Assembly: GCA_023229795.1 (NCBI GenBank)
Contig: JALNYP010000037.1
Coordinates: 1-35,886 of the forward strand
Length of the DNA stretch: 35,886 nucleotides
DNA from: Syntrophobacterales bacterium
GTDB lineage: Bacteria; Desulfobacterota; Desulfobaccia; Desulfobaccales; 0-14-0-80-60-11
Direction: 5' to 3'
The position numbers were made by a program, and so were the translations under genes. Of this stretch, positions 16,571-24,618 are shown piece after piece. Within the stretch, counting starts at the first letter, position 1. Every line of letters begins with the position of its first letter. The notes under the pieces are model-generated. The model made no database searches, was not told the origin of the DNA, and worked only from the letters and a program-made list of their open reading frames with translations.

Positions 16571-17602
16571 ATGGACTTCCTGGAATCTCTCCTGGAACTG
16601 GCCCAAAAAAACCTCTTGGAAATCATCACCTGGCTCTGGGTCATCTGGTGCGCCGGAGTGGCGTTTGGCATCGTTATCTGTAATGTTTCCGGATTTATGA
16701 ACCGGCGTACGTTGGCAGCCCTCCGCCGGAGATATGAGCGCCACCGGATGAAGCCGGAGGATGAGACCGCGCCCTTTGAATTCGACCTGGCTCACCTCAA
16801 GAATATCCTCATCTGCCGGGATAGAGAGCTGAAAGACGATGGCGAGAGAATGGGGTTGGATTTTGAGCTTCAGGCGGTCCTGGAGCATTTCCGCGCCAGG
16901 ATTCAGAAAAAACTGGCCGACCTACCGGCCACGCATCAAGAGTTCATCGAGCGGCTCCGATACCTTTATCAGGCCTTGGAGGAACTTAAAGATTTGTTCG
17001 AGCCGGAGCAGTTTTTTCTGGCCCGCATGGCCCTGAAGCGGGGCGAAACCGGGAAGGCCAGGGCTTTGTTGAAGCAGGCCCAGGCCCTGGCTCATCAACA
17101 GGTCGCGGCAGCTTCGGGAACCCAGTCGGCTGTGGCTCGAGGCAAAAGACTGGCCGCCCAAGCCGCGTTTCTCCTCGGGGGCATCGAGGAGACCAATTTT
17201 AACTTTTTCACCGCCACGCAATATTATCTTAAAGCCGCCGAACTGCAGCCTGCCAACCTCACCTATTTAAATGCCGCGGCGGAATTCTCGTATGCCTTCG
17301 GGGAGTTCCACGAAACCGAATATTTGCTCAAACAGGTCCTCAAAATCCAGGAAAAATTGCAGGGGCCCGAACATCCGGCTCTGGCCCAAACCCTGAATAA
17401 CCTGGGCGTCTTGCGCCATACCCAGGGCCGCCATGCCGAGGCCGAAGCCTTTTACCTGTGGGCCCTGGAAATCTGCGAGGCCCATCTCAATCCTGAAGAT
17501 CCGGATGTGGTCAGCCTGATGCAAAATTATGCCGGGTTCTTGCAGGAGATCGGCCGCAACATAGAAGCCGATTCCCTCAAAGCCCGGGCCACCGTGCATT
17601 AG
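16571..17602 (+). CDS. membrane-anchored TPR protein
   Basis: 343 residues: a short amphipathic start, one transmembrane helix (about 17-39, ITWLWVIWCAGVAFGIVI), a charged helical middle (70-150) and C-terminal TPR units (FFTATQYYLKAAELQPANLTYL, LAQTLNNLGVLRHTQGRHAE). The last repeats are of the kinesin-light-chain-like type (TPR_12). GGAGGGAGAG before ATG at 16571 fixes the start. Its role is unknown; the topology suggests a cytoplasmic or periplasmic interaction platform. Confidence 0.75.
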   Translation: MDFLESLLELAQKNLLEIITWLWVIWCAGVAFGIVICNVSGFMNRRTLAALRRRYERHRMKPEDETAPFEFDLAHLKNILICRDRELKDDGERMGLDFELQAVLEHFRARIQKKLADLPATHQEFIERLRYLYQALEELKDLFEPEQFFLARMALKRGETGKARALLKQAQALAHQQVAAASGTQSAVARGKRLAAQAAFLLGGIEETNFNFFTATQYYLKAAELQPANLTYLNAAAEFSYAFGEFHETEYLLKQVLKIQEKLQGPEHPALAQTLNNLGVLRHTQGRHAEAEAFYLWALEICEAHLNPEDPDVVSLMQNYAGFLQEIGRNIEADSLKARATVH

Positions 17603-17616
17603 GCCGCGGCCTGGCA

Positions 17617-17631
17617 GGGCAGAGCCTGCCC
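17617..17631 (+). terminator. short hairpin after the TPR gene
   Basis: GGGCAG, AGC and CTGCCC form a six-base stem 14 bases after the stop, followed by GGCTTGATT. It is a weak candidate terminator. Confidence 0.3.
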
Positions 17632-17789
17632 GGCTTGATTAAAGGCTCAGGGTGAATCCGAGGAAACTAGGATGGAGATGGGGGACGAAGAGATAAGCGG
17701 CATGCCGCCGGTCACACTGCGGCCGGGCGCCGAAATAGCGATCCTAACTGGCGGGGGGAAGAGTCTGCCTTAAGTTTAAGGCGCCAGGC

Positions 17790-18131
17790 TTAATATTGCA
17801 CCAGCCGGGCTTCGGGGTGCCAATGGTTCTTGACACTCAACAGCCTGGCTTCTCGCCAATACTCCTTGATTTCCCCCGCGCTGAGCGGCTGAGCGCCATA
17901 TCCAACCTGCCTCACCTCGTGCAAAATTTCCGAGGGCACCTGCAATTCACCGGGAGGCAGGTTACCGGCCTCCCGGGTCTCGCCCAGAATCACCACCACG
18001 GGCTGGCCGTAATGGTCCCCGGTCTCGGTCCAGGTAATGATGATCGGATAGCTGATACAGCCGTTTCGATTCAGCGGCTCGCAATACGCGTCAAATTCCG
18101 AAAAGATCGCCTTAACGTCTTTGGGCATCAT
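17790..18131 (-). CDS. hypothetical protein
   Basis: 113 residues, no signal peptide or membrane helix. The middle is beta-rich (ISYPIIITWTETGDHYGQPVVVILGE) and the C-terminus helical (AGEIKEYWREARLL). GAGGAG lies seven bases before ATG at 18131; a second ATG follows directly at 18128. I recognise no family. It is the last minus-strand gene before the plus-strand TPR gene and is separated from the RRM gene by 150 bases. Confidence 0.6.
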   Translation of the reverse strand: MMPKDVKAIFSEFDAYCEPLNRNGCISYPIIITWTETGDHYGQPVVVILGETREAGNLPPGELQVPSEILHEVRQVGYGAQPLSAGEIKEYWREARLLSVKNHWHPEARLVQY

Positions 18132-18281
18132 TGAGGGGCTCCTCGGTTATCTGCCTTCTCCCCGATAAATTAGGAGTTAAAAACCCTGATGGCCGCATAA
18201 ATATCATAATGGGGTTTCCAAGAGGTGGCGTTGCCAGGCCTCGCGGTCCTTTTTCCGTAATTATCACCTTCGAACCATCGG

Positions 18282-18569
18282 TCACTGGCAGTTACGGCTG
18301 CGGCGGCCAAAGGAGCATTTTGACTGCGGCCCGTCTTCTTTGACTGCCAGGGGTCGTCCGTCTAAGAGCCGGCCGTTGAACAGGGAAATGGCCTTCTGGC
18401 CGTCCTCTTGGGTTTTCATAGCCACAAAGCCAAAACCGCAGGTCTCCCCGTTATGCAGATAGGTGATGGTCTTGGCCGAGGCCACCAGGCCAGCCTCAGA
18501 AAAAAGGGTCTGCAACTGTTCTCCGGTCATGTGGCGGGGCAGGTTGCTCACGGATAATCTTTTACTCAT
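18282..18569 (-). CDS. RRM-domain RNA-binding protein, copy 2
   Basis: 95 residues forming one RNA recognition motif. RNP2 is LSVSNLP and RNP1 is CGFGFVAM, and AAGGAG lies six bases before ATG at 18569. It is a paralog of the gene at 20330-20617 (shared LFSEAG, DGQKAIS/EGQKAIS and GRPLAV), but the C-terminal tail is Arg-rich (FGRRSRNCQ) instead of Gly-rich. Such small bacterial RRM proteins bind RNA and are often cold-inducible. It follows the radical SAM gene by only 50 bases and may share its transcript. Confidence 0.85.
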   Translation of the reverse strand: MSKRLSVSNLPRHMTGEQLQTLFSEAGLVASAKTITYLHNGETCGFGFVAMKTQEDGQKAISLFNGRLLDGRPLAVKEDGPQSKCSFGRRSRNCQ

Positions 18570-18619
18570 CACCTTCTCCTTGCCGGTCTTATCGGGAGGT
18601 CCTTCTTTGCGCCTTCTTT

Positions 18620-20185
18620 TCAGCCGCCCCGGCGTAAAACAGTTCGGTCCGCGTTGAAGACGGCGTCCCTTTCGGGCTCTTCGAGTCCCAGTTCGATCAT
18701 CAAGGCCGGAAGTTCGGGCTTCCGGCTCAAAGTCCGGCGTCGAAAAGGGCTCCAGAGCAATTTCAAGAGATCGGATTTTTTCATATGCCGGCCGAACATG
18801 CGCAGGAGCTTATAGGTGCGGATGGGCCGCCCGAAAATACGGCGGGCAAAGAGCAAGGCGTAACCTTTCATGCGCACCCGGTTCACCGCCGCACCGGACA
18901 GGGCGGTGGGGTCGATGTCCGAGCACTTGAACCATTTGTCCCAATCGCGCTCGTCGTCAATGATGCCGCGGTTGACGTACTCCTGCCACAACGGGGTACC
19001 CCGGTAGGCGCATAAGCGATTGAAGCCGAAGGTATCCAGCTTTAACCGGGCAGCAAAGCGAAAACTGGCCATAACATCTTTTTCGGTCTCCCCGGGAGAG
19101 CTGATGACAAAAAAGCCGTGCACCCGGTCGATGCCGTGGCGCTTCGCTTCACTGACCGCGTGCTCCACCTGTTTCAGGGTCTGCTTTTTATGCAGCCGGT
19201 CCAGGACCTTTTGGGTGCCCGCCTCCACCCCGAACGCCAGAAAATTACAGTTGGCCTTCTTCATGAGCGGCAGCTGATCCACCGCCACCGCATCAACCCG
19301 GCCTTCACAGCCCCAGTGGAACTTGAGGCGACGCTCAATGATGCCGCGGCAAACTTCGCCGATACGCTTGCGGTTCAGCAGAAAATGATCATCGGTAAGG
19401 TAAATCGAGCGATAGCCCTGATCATTCAGTTGCTGCATTTCTCCCAAGACGTGCTCCGAAGAACGGTAGCGCCATTTGCCCCGGGACAGGGACGGGATAT
19501 CGCAGTAAATGCAGGAATAGGGGCAGCCCCGGGAAGTCTGCATGGTACAAAATTTATCCAAAGAGAGGACCGCCGGGACGTCCAGGGGCAATGACTCAAT
19601 ATAATCAATGGGCAGGCTGGTCCGGTCGGGATAAGGAAATTGATTCAGATCCCGGATAAGCGGACGGGCTGCGTTTTGAACGATCCGCTGATGGTGACGC
19701 CAGACCAAACCTAACACTGAACCGGGGTCGTCAAGGTGGTTCAGGTAGTCCGGGAGAAGCTCTTCGCCCTCCCCCACCGCGACGCAGTCCAGGTCGGGGC
19801 AATCCTTGAGGATGTGGTCAGAATTCATGGTAGCGAAAGCGCCGCCCACAATGAGGGGAATTTTCGGGGCCTGCGATTTTAGCCGCCTGGCCAGATTTTT
19901 GAGCGCCGGGTAGGTGGTGGTCGAAAGAACGGAAAGGCCGATGACATCGGGGCGCTCTTCATCGGCAGCCTGAGCGAGGTGCTCGGCCTGCATCCCAGGG
20001 TGACACGTGTCAAAGAGCCGGACCTGGTGTCCATGTTGGCGCAGGACCGGGGCGAGCGTCTGAATCCCCAAGGGAGGGAAGGCCATCACTTTAAGGCGGC
20101 TATCGTCAGAGGATGAGCCAGACAGTTCTTGAGGAAGCACCTGGCAAAAATTATTGTCCCTGACGTAAGCCATGAAGATTCGCAT
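18620..20185 (-). CDS. B12-binding radical SAM protein
   Basis: 521 residues: an N-terminal cobalamin-binding-like domain (about 25-150, with DTCHPG and LIVGGAFAT), then a radical SAM domain whose cluster cysteines are C221, C225 and C228 (CPYSCIYC). The class, with BchE-like and methyltransferase members, makes unusual methylations or ring changes; the substrate cannot be told. ATG at 20185 with GAAGGA upstream is used; the open frame reaches 39 codons further, but that part (MTSSPWTSRQ...) lies over the terminator region and is not like the family. Confidence 0.8.
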   Translation of the reverse strand: MRIFMAYVRDNNFCQVLPQELSGSSSDDSRLKVMAFPPLGIQTLAPVLRQHGHQVRLFDTCHPGMQAEHLAQAADEERPDVIGLSVLSTTTYPALKNLARRLKSQAPKIPLIVGGAFATMNSDHILKDCPDLDCVAVGEGEELLPDYLNHLDDPGSVLGLVWRHHQRIVQNAARPLIRDLNQFPYPDRTSLPIDYIESLPLDVPAVLSLDKFCTMQTSRGCPYSCIYCDIPSLSRGKWRYRSSEHVLGEMQQLNDQGYRSIYLTDDHFLLNRKRIGEVCRGIIERRLKFHWGCEGRVDAVAVDQLPLMKKANCNFLAFGVEAGTQKVLDRLHKKQTLKQVEHAVSEAKRHGIDRVHGFFVISSPGETEKDVMASFRFAARLKLDTFGFNRLCAYRGTPLWQEYVNRGIIDDERDWDKWFKCSDIDPTALSGAAVNRVRMKGYALLFARRIFGRPIRTYKLLRMFGRHMKKSDLLKLLWSPFRRRTLSRKPELPALMIELGLEEPERDAVFNADRTVLRRGG

Positions 20186-20244
20186 GGAAAAATCCTTCGA
20201 CCGATCTGAGGTACAGTAGCAGGATGAGGTGAGGTTTGCTACCC

Positions 20245-20266
20245 AAAAAGGCGGCCTGAAGCCGCC
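20245..20266 (-). terminator. intrinsic terminator after the RRM gene
   Basis: On the minus strand GGCGGC-TTCAG-GCCGCC is followed by TTTTTGGG. It lies 64 bases past the stop of the RRM gene at 20330 and separates it from the radical SAM gene. Confidence 0.8.
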
Positions 20267-20329
20267 CGTTGATTGCCTGGAAGTCCAAGGGCTTGAAGTC
20301 ACTGGTGACCGAGGTTGGCCCCTCCGGTT

Positions 20330-20617
20330 CTAGCGGTAACCGCCGCGGCCGCCCCCAAAGGAGCCTCTTTGTTGCGGCTTGGCCTCGTTGACCGCCAGGG
20401 GGCGTCCATCGACACTCCGGCCGTTGAGGATGGAAATGGCCTTCTGCCCTTCCAATTTGGTTTCCATCTCTACAAAAGCGAAGCCCCGGGGTTGACCCGT
20501 TTGCCGATCGGTAATGATCTTGGCGGAGGACACATAGCCGGCTTCAGAAAAAAGGGTGTTCAGTTGTTCTTCAGTCATCTGGTGGGGCAGGTTGCCCACG
20601 AATAATTTCATACTCAT
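20330..20617 (-). CDS. RRM-domain RNA-binding protein, copy 1
   Basis: 95 residues with one RNA recognition motif: RNP2 LFVGNLP and RNP1 RGFAFVEM, and a Gly/Arg-rich tail (RGSFGGGRGGYR) as in the cold-inducible small RRM proteins of cyanobacteria and Deltaproteobacteria. AAGGAG precedes ATG at 20617. It lies downstream of the cold-shock gene on the same strand and ends at a clear terminator, which fits a shared cold response; this is inference. Confidence 0.9.
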   Translation of the reverse strand: MSMKLFVGNLPHQMTEEQLNTLFSEAGYVSSAKIITDRQTGQPRGFAFVEMETKLEGQKAISILNGRSVDGRPLAVNEAKPQQRGSFGGGRGGYR

Positions 20618-20717
20618 TGATTCTCCTTGTCAGTCTTGACCTGGCCGAGATGAACCCGCCGCTTTTGCCAGCCGTTGCGGTATCGGGCCAAATTCTCCCT
20701 CTCTCGGCTCAAGGGGC

Positions 20718-20752
20718 CGGAACTCCGGGTTCCAGAGACCGCCGGAGTTCCG
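20718..20752. other. perfect 11-bp inverted repeat between csp and RRM genes
   Basis: CGGAACTCCGG (20718-20728) and CCGGAGTTCCG (20742-20752) can form a stem with a 13-base loop, 19 bases past the cold-shock gene stop. No T run follows, so it may be an RNA-processing or stabilising hairpin rather than a terminator. Confidence 0.5.
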
Positions 20753-20770
20753 ATCATCAGGTATCTCAGC

Positions 20771-20974
20771 CTAAAGTTTTACGACGTTTTGGGCTTGGGG
20801 GCCCTTGGGACCTTGGGTTACCTCAAATTCCACCTGCTGATTCTCGGCCAGGGAGCGAAAGCCGTCGCCCTGGATGGCGCTGTGATGCACAAACACATCC
20901 GGACCGCTTTCCCGAGTGATAAAGCCAAACCCCTTGGAATCATTAAACCATTTTACTGTACCAGTTTCCTTCAT
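20771..20974 (-). CDS. cold-shock protein, CspA family
   Basis: 67 residues, the usual size of the family. RNP1 is KGFGFI (14-19) and RNP2 is VFVHH (27-31), so it binds single-stranded RNA/DNA as a chaperone. ATG at 20974 with GAGG upstream is the family start; an open frame runs 46 codons further over the leader. A promoter at 21135-21162 implies a leader of about 150 bases, like that of E. coli cspA, and an intrinsic terminator lies inside it. Confidence 0.95.
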   Translation of the reverse strand: MKETGTVKWFNDSKGFGFITRESGPDVFVHHSAIQGDGFRSLAENQQVEFEVTQGPKGPQAQNVVKL

Positions 20975-21134
20975 GGTGAATCCTCTTTCTTGATACTGCC
21001 AAGATATTCCCGCCAAAAAAGCAGGGCGCACAGCAGTCAGGCAAAAAAAAATCGGCTCGGGAATTAGCACCCCCGTCCGATTTATATCCAGGACTTGTGG
21101 CCCTGATTTCATTCTGACATGCTAAACTTTTAAA
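20975..21134 (-). promoter_or_regulatory. long leader of the cold-shock gene
   Basis: About 150 bases of untranslated leader follow the predicted start of transcription near 21128 (minus strand). It contains an intrinsic terminator (21043-21083) with a nine-base T run, then about 70 bases to the ATG. This is the place where cspA messages are controlled by folding in E. coli. No gene is seen in the full gap 20975-21279. Confidence 0.55.
21043..21083 (-). terminator. intrinsic terminator inside the csp leader
   Basis: On the minus strand AAATCGG-A-CGGG pairs with CCCG-AG-CCGATTT over a loop of ten bases, followed by a run of T covering 21043-21051. It lies about 45 bases downstream of the predicted transcription start and about 70 before the csp ATG, so it can only work as an attenuator or as the end of a short RNA. 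Confidence 0.7.
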
Positions 21135-21162
21135 ATTTTACCAGAAAATGGCTCAATGTCAA
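21135..21162 (-). promoter_or_regulatory. sigma70-type promoter of the csp gene
   Basis: On the minus strand TTGACA (21157-21162, consensus) is followed after 16 bases by TAAAAT (21135-21140, five of six consensus bases). Downstream DNA is AT-rich. It reads toward the cold-shock gene. Confidence 0.75.
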
Positions 21163-21279
21163 GCCAATTCACCTAAGGCCCACAGACCCTCGCGGTTTAT
21201 CCGTGAGCCCCCAAACACCCCGAGGTAACTTGGATAAAAGTATATTTATCTCAAGTAATCGTTTAACCAGTCACTAGCA

Positions 21280-22920
21280 TCAATCCCGGCTGGCTGCGGA
21301 GGAAGATGGTTCCAGGGGAGCTGGCGCCAATTTGCGCCGGAGCGCCGGGGGAAACGTAAGCTTGCGCGCCTTGATGATGGCCGCGGCCTTTTCCTGCACT
21401 ATCCTGCTCATGGCGAAAAGGTCCTCTCCTTCGACGCAGGTCACGAAATATTGCCTGAACCGCGTCGGGTTTTGCCGCCACATCCCGAACAACTGGGTCC
21501 AGACCTGACGCCGGTACGACGGCCGCACGCCTTGCCACCAGAGGATTTTGAATAACGCCTTGATATCGATCCATATCTGGCGCCAGGTTATTTTCTGCTC
21601 GGGGATGCGGTCCTGGGGCACAGTGGCCGCCTGGGGCCGGTGAGCCGGCCGCATAGCCAGGTAATAGCGGTAGGCCCTCGCCAGATAGCGAGAGGGTTCG
21701 TACAGATGGTTCCAGGCGTCGACGTATTCCTGCATGATGTCGGTTTCCGGCCGATCCGGTTCGTAGTTCAAGGCCGAGAAGGTCCCCATGTCATCCCCCA
21801 TATCCTGGCGCAGCCGCCCTTCTTTCTCCAGTCGATGCCACAGGCTGGTATGCGGCGCGGCCTGCAGGACCCCGAGCATGGTCACGGGTAGGTCAGTCTG
21901 TTCTATGAAGGCGCAGATGCGCTCGCCGGCCCCTTTGGTTTCCCCGTCCAGGCCGATGATAAAACTGCCAATAACCTCCATGCCATTGCGCTTGAGGGTG
22001 TAGAGCGATTCCAGGAGCGGGTTCTTGATATTGTGATATTTGTGGCTGGTTTGCAGCACATTCTCATCCGGAGACTCGATCCCGATAAAAACTTCCCTCA
22101 GGTTGGCCGCGGTCATGAGATCGATCATTTCCGGGTCCTGCCCCAGGTTCACCGAGGCCTGCGTCAAGAAGTTGAAGGGTTCACCCCGACTCCTCAACCA
22201 GGGGGTGAGCTCAGCGAGGAGATCCCGGGCATGCTTTTTACTGCCGATGAAATTGTCATCGCAGATGAACACGGAACCCCGGGCTCCGAGCCGGTAGATG
22301 GCTTCCAGTTCGGCGATCACCTGCTTCGAGCTCTTGTATCGGGGTATGCGCCCGAACAGGTTCACCACGTCGCAAAATTCGCAGTCAAACGGGCATCCCC
22401 GGGAAGTTTGGATCGTCACGGTGGCGTAATCGTCCAGTTCCAGCAGATCATACCGCGGGACCGGCGAGGTCGCCAGGTCCGGCTTGGCGTCGTTTTCGAT
22501 GATCCCGGTCCGGCCCTGCTCCATCGCTTCCAGGAGCAAAGGAATCGTATTCTCACCCTCGCCCCGCACCACAAAATCACAACCGGCCTCCAGGACCGCG
22601 GCCGGGAGTGAAGTGGGGTGGGGTCCCCCGGCGACGACGGTTTTGCCGCGGCGCTTGGCTTCCTTCACCAGGGCCAACAAGCCCTCCCTCTGAATATACA
22701 TGGCCGATATCAAAACCAGATCGGCCCATTGCCAATCTTCTTCCGTCAGGCTTCTGGTATTGAGGTCGGCCAGACGCAGCTCCCATTCCGGGGGCAGCAA
22801 GGCTGCCACCGTCAGCAGACCCAAAGGCGGATTAACCGTTTTATGACCCCGGAGCCGGCAACCTTTCGGGAAACTCCAAAAGGACAGGGGAAATTCAGGA
22901 CATACCAACAAAGCCCGCAT
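21280..22920 (-). CDS. B12-binding radical SAM protein with DUF4070-like tail
   Basis: 546 residues: a cobalamin-binding-like N-terminal domain (NPPLGLLTVAALLPPEWELRLADLN to VVRGEGE), a radical SAM domain with C176, C180 and C183 (CPFDCEFC), and a long C-terminal part that matches the DUF4070 type. The overall pattern is that of the family that contains the hopanoid methylase HpnP, but many relatives have other or unknown substrates, and no hopanoid gene is nearby. The predicted product is therefore only a methyltransferase-like radical SAM enzyme. GAGGAG lies upstream of ATG at 22920. It stands alone upstream of the csp promoter. Confidence 0.8.
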   Translation of the reverse strand: MRALLVCPEFPLSFWSFPKGCRLRGHKTVNPPLGLLTVAALLPPEWELRLADLNTRSLTEEDWQWADLVLISAMYIQREGLLALVKEAKRRGKTVVAGGPHPTSLPAAVLEAGCDFVVRGEGENTIPLLLEAMEQGRTGIIENDAKPDLATSPVPRYDLLELDDYATVTIQTSRGCPFDCEFCDVVNLFGRIPRYKSSKQVIAELEAIYRLGARGSVFICDDNFIGSKKHARDLLAELTPWLRSRGEPFNFLTQASVNLGQDPEMIDLMTAANLREVFIGIESPDENVLQTSHKYHNIKNPLLESLYTLKRNGMEVIGSFIIGLDGETKGAGERICAFIEQTDLPVTMLGVLQAAPHTSLWHRLEKEGRLRQDMGDDMGTFSALNYEPDRPETDIMQEYVDAWNHLYEPSRYLARAYRYYLAMRPAHRPQAATVPQDRIPEQKITWRQIWIDIKALFKILWWQGVRPSYRRQVWTQLFGMWRQNPTRFRQYFVTCVEGEDLFAMSRIVQEKAAAIIKARKLTFPPALRRKLAPAPLEPSSSAASRD

Positions 22921-23160
22921 ACGCTAAAACTCCTCACTAACCGATCATCGGCGGCAACCTGACTCCGGCGGCCGTAACTCGGTGAAATAAACTATATCTC
23001 ACGCAATCATCTTTGCGAAGTAACTTTGCTCCGGAACATGATAACATAAAATCTTCTCTATTACCTCCCCCTCGGGGCAAGTGAAAGGGAACTTCTGGGG
23101 CCCAGGTGGACTCCACGGCCAGGTTTTGGGAGAGAATAGCGGCAAAATTAGGAGCAGATT

Positions 23161-23194
23161 AAAGAAAAAAGGGTTACGGCCTGAACCATAACCC
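23161..23194 (-). terminator. intrinsic terminator of tRNA-Val
   Basis: On the minus strand GGGTTATGG pairs with CCGTAACCC (one G-U pair), loop of six bases, followed by TTTTTTCTTT. It begins 11 bases after the tRNA CCA end. Confidence 0.9.
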
Positions 23195-23205
23195 CTGGAT
23201 ATATC

Positions 23206-23280
23206 TGGTAGGCACGAGGGGATTTGAACCCCTGACCCCTACCGCGTCAAGGTAGTGCTCTCCCCCTGAGCTACGTGCCT
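23206..23280 (-). tRNA. tRNA-Val(GAC)
   Basis: A full cloverleaf can be drawn on the minus strand: acceptor AGGCACG/CGTGCCT, D-arm GCTC...GAGC, anticodon stem CTACC/GGTAG with loop TTGACGC (anticodon GAC, valine GTC/GTT codons), T-arm AGGGG TTCAAAT CCCCT, discriminator A and encoded CCA. The total is 75 bases with CCA. It lies divergent from glyQ, with its own terminator downstream. Confidence 0.97.
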
Positions 23281-23473
23281 GTAGGGTGATAGTTTCATAT
23301 AACCCGTGGCGTGCACGCCGTCAAGATGCCATAGCCTTAAAGGCAGAAAAAAAGCCGGGCGGCCGCGCCACTTTCCCGGGAAATTGCCAACTGGCGCGGG
23401 AAAGATCGCGCTTTTCAAACGCCGGGGCCAAGTACCATGGTCTTAAAACCTGCCAGGAACCGTTTCCGGACCC

Positions 23474-23488
23474 CCGGTTTAAAACCGG
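23474..23488. promoter_or_regulatory. palindrome upstream of the glyQ promoter
   Basis: CCGGTTTAAAACCGG is a near-perfect palindrome (CCGGTT-TAA-AACCGG) 20 bases upstream of the -35 box. It may be an operator; no regulator is known here. Confidence 0.3.
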
Positions 23489-23508
23489 AGGGCCAAGCTC
23501 GCGACACC

Positions 23509-23537
23509 TTGACAAGAGCGGGCCTAACCGGTTAAAT
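23509..23537 (+). promoter_or_regulatory. sigma70-type promoter of glyQ
   Basis: TTGACA (23509-23514), 17 bases, then TTAAAT (23532-23537), with transcription likely starting near 23544, about 28 bases before the glyQ ATG. Confidence 0.7.
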
Positions 23538-23571
23538 TATGCAGATATTTTTTCCTTAAAGGAGAGGCGGG

Positions 23572-24441
23572 ATGACTTTTCAGGAACTGTTGATGACCCT
23601 GCAGCGCTTTTGGGCCGAACGGGGCTGCGTCATCCAACAACCTTACGATATCGAGGTGGGGGCCGGCACCTTCAACCCCGCCACCCTGCTCCGGGTCCTG
23701 GGGCCGGAGCCCTGGAATGTGGCCTATGTGGAGCCGAGCCGCAGGCCCACCGACGGGCGCTACGGCGAGAATCCCAACCGCCTGCAGCATTACTATCAAT
23801 ACCAGGTGATCCTCAAGCCCTCTCCCAAGGATATCCAGCAGCAGTATCTAGATAGTCTCAAGGCCCTGGGGCTCGATCCCCTGGACCATGATATCCGCTT
23901 TGTGGAAGACGACTGGGAGTCCCCCACTCTGGGGGCCTGGGGCCTGGGCTGGGAGGTGTGGCTGGACGGCATGGAGATCACCCAGTTCACCTATTTCCAG
24001 CAGGCCGGCTCCATCGACCTCCACCCGGTGAGCGTCGAGCTGACCTACGGTCCCGAACGCATCGCCATGTACATCCAGAAGGTGAAAAGCGTCTACGACC
24101 TGGAATGGTCCAAGGGGATCAAATACGGCGACGTGCATCACCGGGGCGAAGTGGAGCACTCCATCTATAACTTCGAGCAGGCCGACGTGGACATGCTCTT
24201 TAAGCTGTTCGACATGTATGAGGCGGAAAGCATCCGCATCATCGGCCTGGGCCTGGTGCTGCCGGCCTACGATTACTGCCTGAAATGCTCCCATACCTTC
24301 AACCTCCTGAACGCCCGGGGGGCCATCAGCGTAGCGGAGCGCAGCAGCCTGATCGGCCGGGTCCGGAACCTGGCCCGCCTGTGCGCCGAAGGCTACCTGA
24401 AACAGCGGGAAGAGATGGGCTTTCCTTTACTGAAAAAATAG
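23572..24441 (+). CDS. glyQ: glycyl-tRNA synthetase alpha subunit
   Basis: GlyQ (289 residues) is the catalytic subunit of the bacterial alpha2beta2 glycyl-tRNA synthetase. It starts MTFQELLMTLQRFWAERGC and keeps the class II core (VEPSRRPTDGRYGENPNRLQHYYQYQV), the WEVWLDGMEITQFTYFQQ segment and the family ending. AAGGAG lies seven bases before ATG at 23572. glyS follows after 177 bases that hold heptamer repeats. Confidence 0.97.
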   Translation: MTFQELLMTLQRFWAERGCVIQQPYDIEVGAGTFNPATLLRVLGPEPWNVAYVEPSRRPTDGRYGENPNRLQHYYQYQVILKPSPKDIQQQYLDSLKALGLDPLDHDIRFVEDDWESPTLGAWGLGWEVWLDGMEITQFTYFQQAGSIDLHPVSVELTYGPERIAMYIQKVKSVYDLEWSKGIKYGDVHHRGEVEHSIYNFEQADVDMLFKLFDMYEAESIRIIGLGLVLPAYDYCLKCSHTFNLLNARGAISVAERSSLIGRVRNLARLCAEGYLKQREEMGFPLLKK

Positions 24442-24605
24442 CTTTCAGCCGTCAGCTATCAGCTTAAGAAAACTGACTCGTTGAGATCGAAAGCCCAAAT
24501 TTAGCAACAGACTAAAAAGGTCCAGGCGAAAGGCCGGAAACGTCCTTTTCAAGATACGGAATAGAAAAGCAAAAGCTGACCGCTGACAGCTGACCGCTGA
24601 CAGCT
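24440..24605. repeat. heptamer repeats in inverted orientation between glyQ and glyS
   Basis: Three TCAGCNN heptamers (24445-24465) follow the glyQ stop directly, and four GCTGACM heptamers (24575-24602) precede glyS. The two sets are inverted and flank about 110 bases. A long imperfect stem could form. The inner part has no gene. Confidence 0.7.
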
Positions 24606-24618
24606 AAAGAGGACCGCC

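Noticed and set aside
20975..21112. N-terminal extension of the cold-shock protein
   Set aside because: It would run through the leader and the terminator; the family starts at MKETGTVKWF with a ribosome-binding site at the proper distance.
21280..22920. Naming the radical SAM gene hpnP
   Set aside because: The pattern fits the wider DUF4070-type family; no hopanoid genes are nearby and the sequence alone cannot separate substrates.
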